From Corallococcus soli (lineage in GTDB: Bacteria; Myxococcota; Myxococcia; Myxococcales; Myxococcaceae): a stretch of 64,000 nt of DNA. Shown here piece by piece: positions 39,099 to 46,933 of this stretch (its first letter is position 1; the number at the start of each line of letters is the position of its first letter). The stretch covers positions 1-64,000 of the forward strand of contig NZ_JAAIYO010000004.1 of the NCBI RefSeq assembly GCF_014930455.1, written 5' to 3'. The position numbers and the translations under genes were made by a program. The notes under the pieces are model-generated. The model was not told the DNA's origin and made no database searches. It saw nothing but the letters and a program-made list of their open reading frames with translations.

Positions 39099-40145
39099 AT
39101 GCGCGTGCCTCCCCTCTGGAACGTCTGGCTTCTGCTGCTGTGCGCCCTGGGTCCCCGGAGCGTCCTGGCGGCGGAGGCGCCGTGGGCCATCGTCCTGGGA
39201 CAGGACGCCAAGCGCCCCCTGGTGGCGAAGCTGCTGGCGGCCCAGAAGCAGGCGCGCGCCTTCGCCTGGGTGAAGCCCGCGAAGGGCTTCCCCAAGCTGG
39301 TCGCCTCCAAGGCGCTGCCGGGGCTCCCGGAGGGCCAGCACGTCCTGCTGCTGGGCGTGTGCGGCACGAAGGAGGAGGCGGAGGCGGCCCGGGCGCTGGT
39401 GCGATCGATGGTGCCGGGCGTCTCCGTGCAGCCGCTGACCGGCGCCGCCGCGCTGGCGTGTCCTTCACCCAACGCGCTGAAGGAGGCGCTGCCCGCGGAC
39501 GCGAAGGCGCAAGGCACGTTCCCGTTCCCGGACGCGCCCGGCCTGGAGCTCACCGTCCACCGCGTCACCCCGAGCCCGGCGCCGGCGTGTCCGACGACGG
39601 ACCTGCTGCTCCGCGTGGTGCGGGGCGACGCGGTGCTGGCCCGGCAGGTGATGAAGGGGCAGTGCGTGGGTCCCTGCACGCCGAAGCAGAAGCAGGAGGA
39701 GGCGGCGCGCCTCGCGTCGCTCCAGGAGCGCGCACGCCAGGGAGACGCGATGGCCGAGCTGAGGCTGAAGCAGGGGGGCGTGGCGTGTCAGGCCCGGCAG
39801 ACCCACTTCAAGACGGTGCTGACGGGGCTGGGGCCGCCCGTGGCGGTGATCGCGCAGGAGCCCGCCATGCACGAGCGCATGCGGGACGTGGGCATGCTGG
39901 TGGGCGCGGGCTGTGGGAGGCTCCTCGTGTCACCGTACCTGTCGGGAGAGACGGGGACGGGGGACCTGTCCAGGGCCCAGGCGAAGGCGGACGCGGACGG
40001 GCCGGAGGGCTGGAAGGCCTTCAGCGTCTTCCTGCCCGCTCCGGACCCCGAGGCCCAGGCGGGGCGGCGGCACCTGGGGCACTACGTGTGGCTCGCGCCG
40101 AAGTGCGAATGGGTGACGGACGACGCGGAAGGCCAGGACATGTAG
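39099..40145 (+). CDS. Hypothetical secreted protein, 348 residues
   Basis: I do not recognise a family. The first 24 residues form a clean Sec signal peptide (WNVWLLLLCALG core, cut after VLAA). The mature part has about eight Cys, so disulfides are probable, and an early region (PWAIVLGQDAKRPLVAKLLAAQKQ... QHVLLLGVCGTKEEAEAARALV) looks like an SPOR-type or similar alpha/beta repeat. It follows the M20 gene by 50 nt on the same strand and may be co-transcribed. Confidence 0.75.
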   Translation: MRVPPLWNVWLLLLCALGPRSVLAAEAPWAIVLGQDAKRPLVAKLLAAQKQARAFAWVKPAKGFPKLVASKALPGLPEGQHVLLLGVCGTKEEAEAARALVRSMVPGVSVQPLTGAAALACPSPNALKEALPADAKAQGTFPFPDAPGLELTVHRVTPSPAPACPTTDLLLRVVRGDAVLARQVMKGQCVGPCTPKQKQEEAARLASLQERARQGDAMAELRLKQGGVACQARQTHFKTVLTGLGPPVAVIAQEPAMHERMRDVGMLVGAGCGRLLVSPYLSGETGTGDLSRAQAKADADGPEGWKAFSVFLPAPDPEAQAGRRHLGHYVWLAPKCEWVTDDAEGQDM

Positions 40146-40169
40146 CCGGCCCCCGCGCCCTCCGGGCTC

Positions 40170-41135
40170 CTATCGGCTGCGGAAGCGGTCCGTGGCCTCG
40201 ATGAGCGCGGACGTGTTGCCGGGCTCGTTGGCGGAGTGGCCGGCGTCCGGGACGATGACGAACTGGGCCTCGGGCCACGCGCGGTGCAGGGCCCACGCGC
40301 TCTCCGGCGGACACACGACGTCGTAGCGGCCCTGCACGATGACGGCGGGGATGTGGCGGATGCGGTGCACGTCATCCAGGAGCTGGGTGTCGGTGCGCAT
40401 CCAACCCCGGTTGAGGAAGTAGTGGCATTCGATGCGCGCGAAGGCGATGGCGAAGTCGTCCCCGGCGTTGCGCGCGATGAGCTCCGGGTTCGGGTACAGG
40501 CAGCTCGTGCGGCCCTCCCACATGCTCCACGCCCGGGCGGCCTCCTGCTGCGCGTGGCGGTCGTCGCCGAACAGCCGCCTCGCGTACGCCTGGAGCAGGT
40601 CCCCGCGCTCCTCTTCCGGGATGGGCGCGAGGAAGTGCTCCCACGCGTCCGGGAACATCGCGTCCGCGCCGCGCTGGTAGAACCAGTCGATCTCCTGCTT
40701 GCGCAACAGGAAGATGCCGCGCAGCACCAGCTCCGTGACGCGCTCCGGGTGCGCCTGCGCGTAGGCGAGCGCCAGGGTGCTGCCCCACGAGCCGCCGAAG
40801 AGCTGCCAGGCCTCCAGGCCCAGGTGTTCGCGCAGCCGCTCCATGTCCGCCACCAGGTCCCAGGTGGTGTTCATCACCAGGCTGGCGTGCGGGGTGCTGC
40901 GGCCACAGCCGCGCTGGTCGAAGAGGATGATGCGGTAGACGCTGGGGTCGAAGAAGCGGCGCTGCTTCGCGTCGGTGCCGCCGCCCGGGCCGCCGTGCAC
41001 GAACACCACGGGCTTGCCGTTCGGGTTGCCGCACTCCTCGAAGTACAGGGAGTGGTCACCCGGGACGCCCAGCCGACCGGTGCGGTAGGGCTCGATGGGG
41101 GGATAGAGCGTGCGCAGCGGCGTGGGTGCGGGCAC
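40170..41135 (-). CDS. pip: Proline iminopeptidase
   Basis: Releases N-terminal proline from peptides. The 321 residues show the S33 family features: oxyanion motif HGGPGGG (47-53), FDQRGCGRS, nucleophile S116 in GGSWGS, D272 in GRYDVV and H300 in DAGHSANE. The length and the YPPIEPYRTGRL start match bacterial Pip (E.C. 3.4.11.5). Start is GTG with GGAAGGAA about 6 nt upstream. Transcribed alone in the cytoplasm. Confidence 0.95.
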   Translation of the reverse strand: MPAPTPLRTLYPPIEPYRTGRLGVPGDHSLYFEECGNPNGKPVVFVHGGPGGGTDAKQRRFFDPSVYRIILFDQRGCGRSTPHASLVMNTTWDLVADMERLREHLGLEAWQLFGGSWGSTLALAYAQAHPERVTELVLRGIFLLRKQEIDWFYQRGADAMFPDAWEHFLAPIPEEERGDLLQAYARRLFGDDRHAQQEAARAWSMWEGRTSCLYPNPELIARNAGDDFAIAFARIECHYFLNRGWMRTDTQLLDDVHRIRHIPAVIVQGRYDVVCPPESAWALHRAWPEAQFVIVPDAGHSANEPGNTSALIEATDRFRSR

Positions 41136-41201
41136 GGCGTTCCTTCCGTGAGAGGGAGAGTGGGGGGACCCTAGCAGCTTGGTTCGTTCGCGCGGATCCG
41201 C

Positions 41202-41783
41202 TCAGAAGTACCACGTCAGCCCCAGAACGAGTCCCCAGGGCCCACCCACCACGGTGGTGCTCCGCGGGTGATCACCGGTTTCGCTGTCGATGGTGATTTC
41301 CCGCTTCAGGGGCCAGGACTTGTCCACTTCCAGGAGGAGGCCCAGGTGCCGCCCGAGCCGCGCCTCGCCCAGGACGCCGGTGGTGAAGAAGGGCAGGGCC
41401 GGCCCCGAGTCGATGAAGCGCACGCCCGCGGTGAGGCCCGCGCGGAGCGGGGCGGTGGGCGTCAGCACGCGCAGGCCGCTGGCGAAGGACGTGTAGAAGC
41501 TGTCCTCGCGGCCGGTGAGCAGCTCGGCGGTGACGAACGCGCCCACCAGCGCCTCGAAGTCGTAGCCCGCGCGCACGCCCAAGCCCACGCCGCTGTCAAA
41601 GCGAACGTCCTGCGCAAACAGCGGGGAGGGGTCGCGCACCGTGGTGTCGAAGCCGGAGCTGCGCGGCAGCGACACGCCAATCCACGGCCCGTGCATCGCG
41701 CGGTCCTCCTCCGCGCGGGTCAGGGACGAGGCGAGCATGAAGAGCAGGAGCGCGGCGGGCAGGGAACGGAGGGAGCGCGGCAC
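41202..41783 (-). CDS. Small outer-membrane beta-barrel-like protein
   Basis: 193 residues with a signal peptide (MPRSLRSLPAALLLFMLASSLTRA) and then alternating hydrophobic/polar strands (GLGVRAGYDFEALVGAFVTAELL, RAGLTAGVRFI). The last residues WGLVLGLTWYF end in Phe, a typical C-terminal signal of outer-membrane barrels. I infer an 8-stranded OmpW/OmpX-size barrel; no specific family is recognised. The GTG at 41783 gives a better signal peptide than the one at 41828. No operon partner. Confidence 0.72.
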   Translation of the reverse strand: MPRSLRSLPAALLLFMLASSLTRAEEDRAMHGPWIGVSLPRSSGFDTTVRDPSPLFAQDVRFDSGVGLGVRAGYDFEALVGAFVTAELLTGREDSFYTSFASGLRVLTPTAPLRAGLTAGVRFIDSGPALPFFTTGVLGEARLGRHLGLLLEVDKSWPLKREITIDSETGDHPRSTTVVGGPWGLVLGLTWYF

Positions 41784-41848
41784 GGAGGCGGAACCTCGGA
41801 AGAGGGGCGGATGACCTGGACTCCGCACCCATGTACGGAGCGGAGGCT

Positions 41849-41887
41849 CCTTCCAGGTCGTTGCCGCGCCCGCTTCCGCTCAGGGCT
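41849..41887. repeat. Direct repeat copy 1 (39 nt)
   Basis: Begins CCTTCCAGGTCGTTGCCGCG and ends CTCAGGGCT. It matches the copy at 41926-41964 except for three substitutions. It lies in the intergenic gap between the barrel-like gene and the Rsm22-type gene. Confidence 0.75.
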
Positions 41888-41925
41888 CCGCCGGGTGTTT
41901 CACCTGGACTGTTCCCGCCCAGGGC

Positions 41926-41964
41926 CCTTCCAGGTCGTTCCCGCGTCCGCGTCCGCTCAGGGCT
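41926..41964. repeat. Direct repeat copy 2 (39 nt), overlaps the end of the Rsm22-type gene
   Basis: Second copy of the 39-nt repeat, 77 nt after the first. It includes the stop codon and last residues of the Rsm22-type gene, so copy 1 looks like a duplicated gene end. Confidence 0.75.
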
Positions 41965-43180
41965 TCTCGGGCGGGACGGGCGCCGTGGGCGGGGCGGGCT
42001 CCCGGGGGGCTTCGGGTGCTCGGGGCGGCCCGGGGGGCACGCCGCGTCCGGCCTGGGCCACGATGCGCACCTCGGCGTTCTCCCCGAGCGCGAAGCCGTC
42101 GCCCTTGGTCTCCAGGTCCGTCGCTTCAATGACGTCCCCGCGCTGGAGGTGGAAGAACCGCTCGTTCTTCTCCGCGCGGTGGCGCTCCTGCATCGCCAGG
42201 CCCACGCGCCCCTCCGGCCCGCAGCCGATGTAGCGCTGGCGGCCCTTGCCCTCCAGCGACTCGCTGACGATGCGGAACACCCGGCCCGGGGGCGGCTCCG
42301 GCCACGCCTCCCCCTTGGGCGCCACCACCAGGTAGCTCATCTTCAGCGACTCCTTGTGGAACCCGGCCGTGCGCGCCAGCTCCTCCACCACGCGCGGCAT
42401 GGGCCACGCGCGTTCGGCGTGGCACCAGTCCGTCTCCTTCACCAGCGCGGGGCAGGCCCCCCGGTACATGCACGGCGCGCGGATGGCGTAGCCGCGCTCC
42501 ACCAGCAGGTCGCGCACCTTGAGCAGGTTGCGGCTCGTCTCGCGCAGCGCGGGCTCCATCACCAGCAGGCTGCCGCCCTTCTTCACCTTCGCCAGCACGG
42601 CCTCCAGCAGCGCCGCGCGCGGCTTGAGCGCTTCGTCCGTGGCGCCGTACAGCTCGTTGACGACGTGCCCCATCGTCACCAGGTCGTACTGGCCGTCCGG
42701 CAGGGCGGCGTTCTTCTTCAGCGGATCCCACTCGCGCGTGGCCAGCGCCTCGCCCGCCTCCGTGGCCAGCTTGAGCGCCAGGGCCAGGGCCGGCTTGCTG
42801 CGGTCCGCCGCCGTGACCTCACTGGCGCCCGCGTCCATCGCCGCGAAGGCGACCGGGCCCGGGCCGCTGCCCAGGTCCAGCACGTGGCGGGGGCGGTTGG
42901 GCAGCTCCCCCAGCACCTGCCGCGCCTGGGCGTAGGAGACCGGCCAGTAGAAGAGCAGGTAGGCGCCCAAGAGGCGCGGGTCGTCCATGTACCGGGCGCC
43001 GGCCAGCTGCCGCTCACGGGTGAGGCCGAGTGACAACTGCTTCACCCCCGCGCCCACCTCCTTGACCTCCTGGGGCGTGAGGCGCCCCTCCGGCCCGTCG
43101 CCCTTGCCCCGCGACGCGCGCCACACGGCGATGAGCCGCGGCAGCCACCGCTCCAAGTCCTTGCTGTATGCGTTGCTCAT
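41957..43180 (-). CDS. Rsm22-family small-ribosomal-subunit methyltransferase
   Basis: Predicted class I methyltransferase of 407 residues acting on or with the 30S ribosome. The SAM site is VLDLGSGPGPVAF near 100, and the acidic/aromatic block HVVNELYG follows. The family Cys cluster is there: C237 and C243 in APCMYRGACP, C253 in DWCH, and C320 in RYIGCG. In the mitochondrial relative METTL17 the matching cysteines bind a 4Fe-4S cluster, so a cluster is likely here. The C-terminal 35 residues are Pro-rich. The ATG at 43180 has AAGG five nt upstream and was preferred to the GTG at 43207. Confidence 0.85.
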   Translation of the reverse strand: MSNAYSKDLERWLPRLIAVWRASRGKGDGPEGRLTPQEVKEVGAGVKQLSLGLTRERQLAGARYMDDPRLLGAYLLFYWPVSYAQARQVLGELPNRPRHVLDLGSGPGPVAFAAMDAGASEVTAADRSKPALALALKLATEAGEALATREWDPLKKNAALPDGQYDLVTMGHVVNELYGATDEALKPRAALLEAVLAKVKKGGSLLVMEPALRETSRNLLKVRDLLVERGYAIRAPCMYRGACPALVKETDWCHAERAWPMPRVVEELARTAGFHKESLKMSYLVVAPKGEAWPEPPPGRVFRIVSESLEGKGRQRYIGCGPEGRVGLAMQERHRAEKNERFFHLQRGDVIEATDLETKGDGFALGENAEVRIVAQAGRGVPPGPPRAPEAPREPAPPTAPVPPEKP

Positions 43181-43238
43181 CCGTGCCTTCACTTCTGGGG
43201 TCGCCACCCGGAGGCGACCGCGTTAAACCCGTTCCGCC

Positions 43239-44249
43239 ATGATTTCCGTCCGCGGATTGCGCAAGCACTATCAGGTTCACAAGCGCCCGCCCGGCCTGAA
43301 GGCGGCCCTGCGCTCGCTCGTCCACCGCAGCTACACGTCCGTCAAGGCCGTGGACGGTATCTCCTTCGATATCAAGGCCGGGGAACGGGTGGGGTTCCTG
43401 GGGCCGAACGGCGCGGGAAAGACGACGACGCTCAAGGTGCTGGCGGGCCTGCTCCACCCCTCCGAGGGTGAAGTGCGCGTGGACGGCCACGAGCCGAAGC
43501 TGCGCGAGGAGGCGTTCCTCAAGAAGATCATGCTGGTGATGGGGCAGAAGCAGCAGCTGCTCTGGGACCTGCCCGCCGCGGAGACGTTCGAACTCAACCG
43601 GGCCATCTACGACGTGCCCCGCCTCCAGTACAAGCAGACGCTGGAGGAGCTGGTGTCGCTGCTGGAGCTGGAGGACCTCATCCAGAAGCCCGTCCGCCAG
43701 CTCAGCCTGGGCGAGCGGATGAAGTGCGAGCTGGCCGCGGCCCTCATCCACCGCCCCCGGGTGCTGTTCCTGGACGAGCCCACCATCGGCCTGGACGTGT
43801 CCATGCAGGTCACGATGCGCAACTTCATCAAGGCCTACAACGAGACCACGGGGGCCACGCTCATCCTGACCAGCCACTACATGGACGACGTGGCGGCGCT
43901 GTGCCCGCGCGTCATCGTCATCGACAAGGGGCAGCTGTCCTACGACGGCAGCCTGGACGCGCTGGTGCAGCGCGTGCGTCCGGAGAAGCGCGTGGTGCTG
44001 CGGCTGGCCCGGCCGGTGGACGCGTCCCTGCTGGCCCCGCTGGGGCGGGTGGTGTCGCACGAGCCCGGCGCGGCGGTGCTCCAGGTGCGGCAGGACGCGG
44101 TGAACGCCACCGTGGGACAGGCCCTGTCGACGCTGCCGGTGACGGACCTGACGGTGGAGAACGCGCCGCTGGAAGAGGTGATGAGCGAGCTGTTCCAGGA
44201 GGGCAAGGCCCGCAGGGCGGAGGCGGCCCGGGAGACGGTGTCCGCATGA
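43239..44249 (+). CDS. ABC transporter ATP-binding protein (COG4586 type)
   Basis: ATPase subunit of an ABC-2 exporter, 336 residues. Walker A GPNGAGKTT, signature LSLGERMKCEL, Walker B VLFLDEPT and the H-loop TSHYMDD are all intact. The N-terminus carries the 25-residue insertion (KRPPGLKAALRSLVHRSYTS) typical of COG4586. The three-gene order ATPase-permease-permease (COG4586-COG4587-COG3694) is a known cassette of unknown substrate. The stop overlaps the next start as ATGA. Confidence 0.92.
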   Translation: MISVRGLRKHYQVHKRPPGLKAALRSLVHRSYTSVKAVDGISFDIKAGERVGFLGPNGAGKTTTLKVLAGLLHPSEGEVRVDGHEPKLREEAFLKKIMLVMGQKQQLLWDLPAAETFELNRAIYDVPRLQYKQTLEELVSLLELEDLIQKPVRQLSLGERMKCELAAALIHRPRVLFLDEPTIGLDVSMQVTMRNFIKAYNETTGATLILTSHYMDDVAALCPRVIVIDKGQLSYDGSLDALVQRVRPEKRVVLRLARPVDASLLAPLGRVVSHEPGAAVLQVRQDAVNATVGQALSTLPVTDLTVENAPLEEVMSELFQEGKARRAEAARETVSA

Positions 44250-45049
44250 GCCTGCGCACGTCGCTGAGGGCGCTGCCCACCCTCCTGCGCATCGGCTTCG
44301 CGGAGGCCGTGGCCTTCCGCGCGGAGATGATCGTCTGGGTGTTCGCCACCACGATGCCGCTCATCATGCTGGCGCTGTGGTCGGCGGTGGCGCGCACGGC
44401 GCCCGTCGGCCGCTTCGGGCAGGAGGAGTTCGTCGGCTACTTCCTGGCGGCCTTCTGCGTGCGGCAGGTCACCAGCTGCTGGGTGGCGTGGCTGCTCAGC
44501 TACGAGGTGAAGCAGGGCACGCTGGCGATGCGCCTCCTGCGGCCCATCTCCCCGCTGCTCGCCTACGCGACGGAAGTGCTGGCGGGCATCCCGCTGCGGC
44601 TGCTGGTGGTCGCGCCCGTGCTGGGCATCAGCCTGTACGTGGTGGGCGCGCAGGCCGTGCCGTCGTCACCGGCGGGCTGGGCCATGTTCATCCTCTCGCT
44701 GGCGGGCGGGTGGCTCATCACGTTCTACCTGAACGTGCTGATGGGCACGCTGAGCCTGTTCATGGAGAGCAGCCAGAAGCTGATGGACGTCTACATGGTG
44801 CTGTTCTTCGTGTGCTCCGGCTACATGTTCCCGGTGGAACTCTTCCCGGCCTGGGCGCGCACGTTCATCGACGTGCTGCCCTTCCGCTACCAGATGGGGT
44901 TGCCGGTGGAGCTGATGACGGGGGCGCACGCGACGGGCGCGGCGCTGGGGTTGCTCGCGAAGCAGTGGGCGTGGGTGGCGGGGCTGGGCGTGGTGTCGAC
45001 GCTCGTGTGGCGGCGGGGCCTGGCGCGCTTCGCGGCGTTCGGAGGATAG
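44246..45049 (+). CDS. ABC-2 permease (COG4587 type)
   Basis: 267-residue inner-membrane permease with six predicted membrane segments, the first at about 28-47 (IVWVFATTMPLIMLALWSAV). The segment VKQGTLAMRLLRPISPLL is the conserved cytoplasmic loop of this family. It starts inside the ATPase stop codon (ATGA), so it is translationally coupled. A frame running upstream to 43724 is a shadow of the ATPase gene. Confidence 0.9.
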   Translation: MSLRTSLRALPTLLRIGFAEAVAFRAEMIVWVFATTMPLIMLALWSAVARTAPVGRFGQEEFVGYFLAAFCVRQVTSCWVAWLLSYEVKQGTLAMRLLRPISPLLAYATEVLAGIPLRLLVVAPVLGISLYVVGAQAVPSSPAGWAMFILSLAGGWLITFYLNVLMGTLSLFMESSQKLMDVYMVLFFVCSGYMFPVELFPAWARTFIDVLPFRYQMGLPVELMTGAHATGAALGLLAKQWAWVAGLGVVSTLVWRRGLARFAAFGG

Positions 45050-45053
45050 GCGC

Positions 45054-45848
45054 GTGAAGCTGGAGCGATACCTGCGACTGCTGGGCGTGCAGCTGAAGGC
45101 CTCCGGCCTGCTGGCGCTGCAGTACCGCGCGGACTTCCTGGCGGAGGGGCTGACGTCGCTGGCGTGGACGTTCACGGCGCTGGCGCCGCTGTTCGTCGTC
45201 TTCGGGGAGCGGCCGAGCCTGGAGGGGTGGAGCTTCCACGAGTCCCTGCTGGTGGTGGGCTGGTTCACGCTGCTGCAGGGCGTGCTGGAGGGCGCCATCA
45301 GCCCCAGCCTCACGGGCGTGGTGGAGCACATCCGCAAGGGCACGCTGGACTTCGTGTTGCTCAAGCCCGCGGACGCGCAGTTCCTGGTGTCCACGCAGCG
45401 CTTCCTGCCGTGGCGCGCGATGAACGTGCTGTCCGGCGTGGGGCTGTTCATCTACGCGTTCGTGTCGCTGGGGCGCTGGCCGTCGCTGCCGGGCCTGCTG
45501 GCGGCGCTGGTGCTGCTGGGCACCAGCGTGCTGTTGCTCTATTCACTGTGGATCCTCGTGGTGAGCGCGGCGTTCTTCGTGGTGAAGGTGGACAACCTCA
45601 CGTACCTGTTCACGTCCATCTTCGACGCGGCCCGCTGGCCGTCCTCCGTGTTCCGGGGCGCGCTGGCGATGGTGTTCACCTTCATCATCCCGCTGGCCCT
45701 GATGACCACGTTCCCCGCGCTCGCGATGCTGGGGCGGCTGCCGTGGACGTGGCTGGCGGGCGCGGTGGCGGGCTCCGTCGTCTTCGCGTGGGTGGCGCGG
45801 CGGGTGTGGTTGCTGTCCATTGGCCACTACACGTCCGCGAGCAGCTGA
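45054..45848 (+). CDS. ABC-2 permease (COG3694 type)
   Basis: 264-residue second permease of the same exporter, also with six predicted membrane segments and the loop HIRKGTLDFVLLKPADAQFL that parallels the loop in its partner. GTG start with GGAGG nine nt upstream, 4 nt after the previous stop. Together the three genes encode a heterodimeric exporter. The gene ends 6 nt from the convergent lipoprotein gene, leaving no room for a separate terminator. Confidence 0.9.
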   Translation: MKLERYLRLLGVQLKASGLLALQYRADFLAEGLTSLAWTFTALAPLFVVFGERPSLEGWSFHESLLVVGWFTLLQGVLEGAISPSLTGVVEHIRKGTLDFVLLKPADAQFLVSTQRFLPWRAMNVLSGVGLFIYAFVSLGRWPSLPGLLAALVLLGTSVLLLYSLWILVVSAAFFVVKVDNLTYLFTSIFDAARWPSSVFRGALAMVFTFIIPLALMTTFPALAMLGRLPWTWLAGAVAGSVVFAWVARRVWLLSIGHYTSASS

Positions 45849-45854
45849 GCCGTC

Positions 45855-46796
45855 CTACGGAGGCGGCGTGGCGGAAGGCCGGGGCGCCTGGCGGGCCCAC
45901 TCTCCCTTCACCAGGGCGGGCAGCAGGGTGGGGAGGTGGTGGTCGGGAAAGCGCCGGGTCACCTCCTGGATGACGGTGGCGATGGGGTCGCTGCTGGGGT
46001 GGGCCGCCCTTCGCTCCGCGGTGACCGCCTCCATCACGGCCTGGAGGTAGGCGGTCTGCGCGTCCAGCAGCTCCGGTCCCCCGGGGAGGCCGCGTCCCGG
46101 GTGGATCCACTTCGGCTTCAGGGCGCGCAATTCGTCCAGGCGCTGGAGCCACGCATCTACACGGCCGTCCTCGAACCAGGGGTGCGTGGCGCGGGCCACG
46201 AGGTCCCCCGTGAAGAGGTGGCCCTCCCATTCGATGACCACGTGGTCCGGGCTGCACCCCGCGCCCAGGACGTGGGCCTTCAGCGTGAGGCCCGCCGCGC
46301 TCAGCTCGCGGGTGCTGTCACCGAAGCCGTCCGCGAGCACCAGCTCCCGGGGGTAGCGGCCGTTCCAGTACTTCTGGAAGAGGGAAGGGGCCCACTTCGC
46401 GTGGACGGCGGGGATGCGGGCCCGGACCTGGTCGGAGGTGAGGACCGGGACGCCCAGCTCCTTGAGCAGGGCGGTGCCGTTGAAGCGGTCCGGGGTGGGG
46501 TGGAGGATGATGGCCAGCTTGACCTCCTTGCCGGTGCGCTCCTTCGCGAACGCCATCTGCTTGCGCAGCGCCGACGGCAGCAGCTGCGTGTCGATGAAGA
46601 CGAGCCCGTCGGGGCCTTCAATCCAGTACGAGGCCGTCTGGAGCGACCACTCGGAGGAGATGTACCCACCGATTCGCGCGTCCCCCTGCTCCTGGACGGA
46701 GTGGGAGCGGTGGTGGGTCGGGACGACGGGTTGGGTCGCACCGCAGCCGAGCAGCAGGGTGCCGAAGGAGGCCACGAGGACGGCTTTCACTTTCAT
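45855..46796 (-). CDS. Metallo-beta-lactamase-fold lipoprotein with altered metal motif
   Basis: 313-residue lipoprotein: MKVKAVLVASFGTLLLGC has a good lipobox with C18. The body has the MBL fold: WSLQTASYWIEGPDGLVFIDT strands, H99 in ILHPTPDRFNG, H185 in SPDHVVIEWEGHLFTGDLV with D198, and H232 in WIHPGRG. In the HxHxDH motif only H99 and D103 remain; the second and last His are T101 and R104. It may bind one metal or none. A longer frame to 46841 adds a non-signal N-terminus and was rejected. Confidence 0.82.
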   Translation of the reverse strand: MKVKAVLVASFGTLLLGCGATQPVVPTHHRSHSVQEQGDARIGGYISSEWSLQTASYWIEGPDGLVFIDTQLLPSALRKQMAFAKERTGKEVKLAIILHPTPDRFNGTALLKELGVPVLTSDQVRARIPAVHAKWAPSLFQKYWNGRYPRELVLADGFGDSTRELSAAGLTLKAHVLGAGCSPDHVVIEWEGHLFTGDLVARATHPWFEDGRVDAWLQRLDELRALKPKWIHPGRGLPGGPELLDAQTAYLQAVMEAVTAERRAAHPSSDPIATVIQEVTRRFPDHHLPTLLPALVKGEWARQAPRPSATPPP

Positions 46797-46933
46797 GAGC
46801 GTCAATTCTAGCTGCTGGAATGTGGACTGAAAGGGATTCACCGGTGGTGTCTTCGTTTGAATTGGGTTAAGGGGCCGCCCCCCAACGGCGCAAGCCGTTC
46901 CCCCTCGCAGTGAAGTGAAGGACCACCCCCCTG

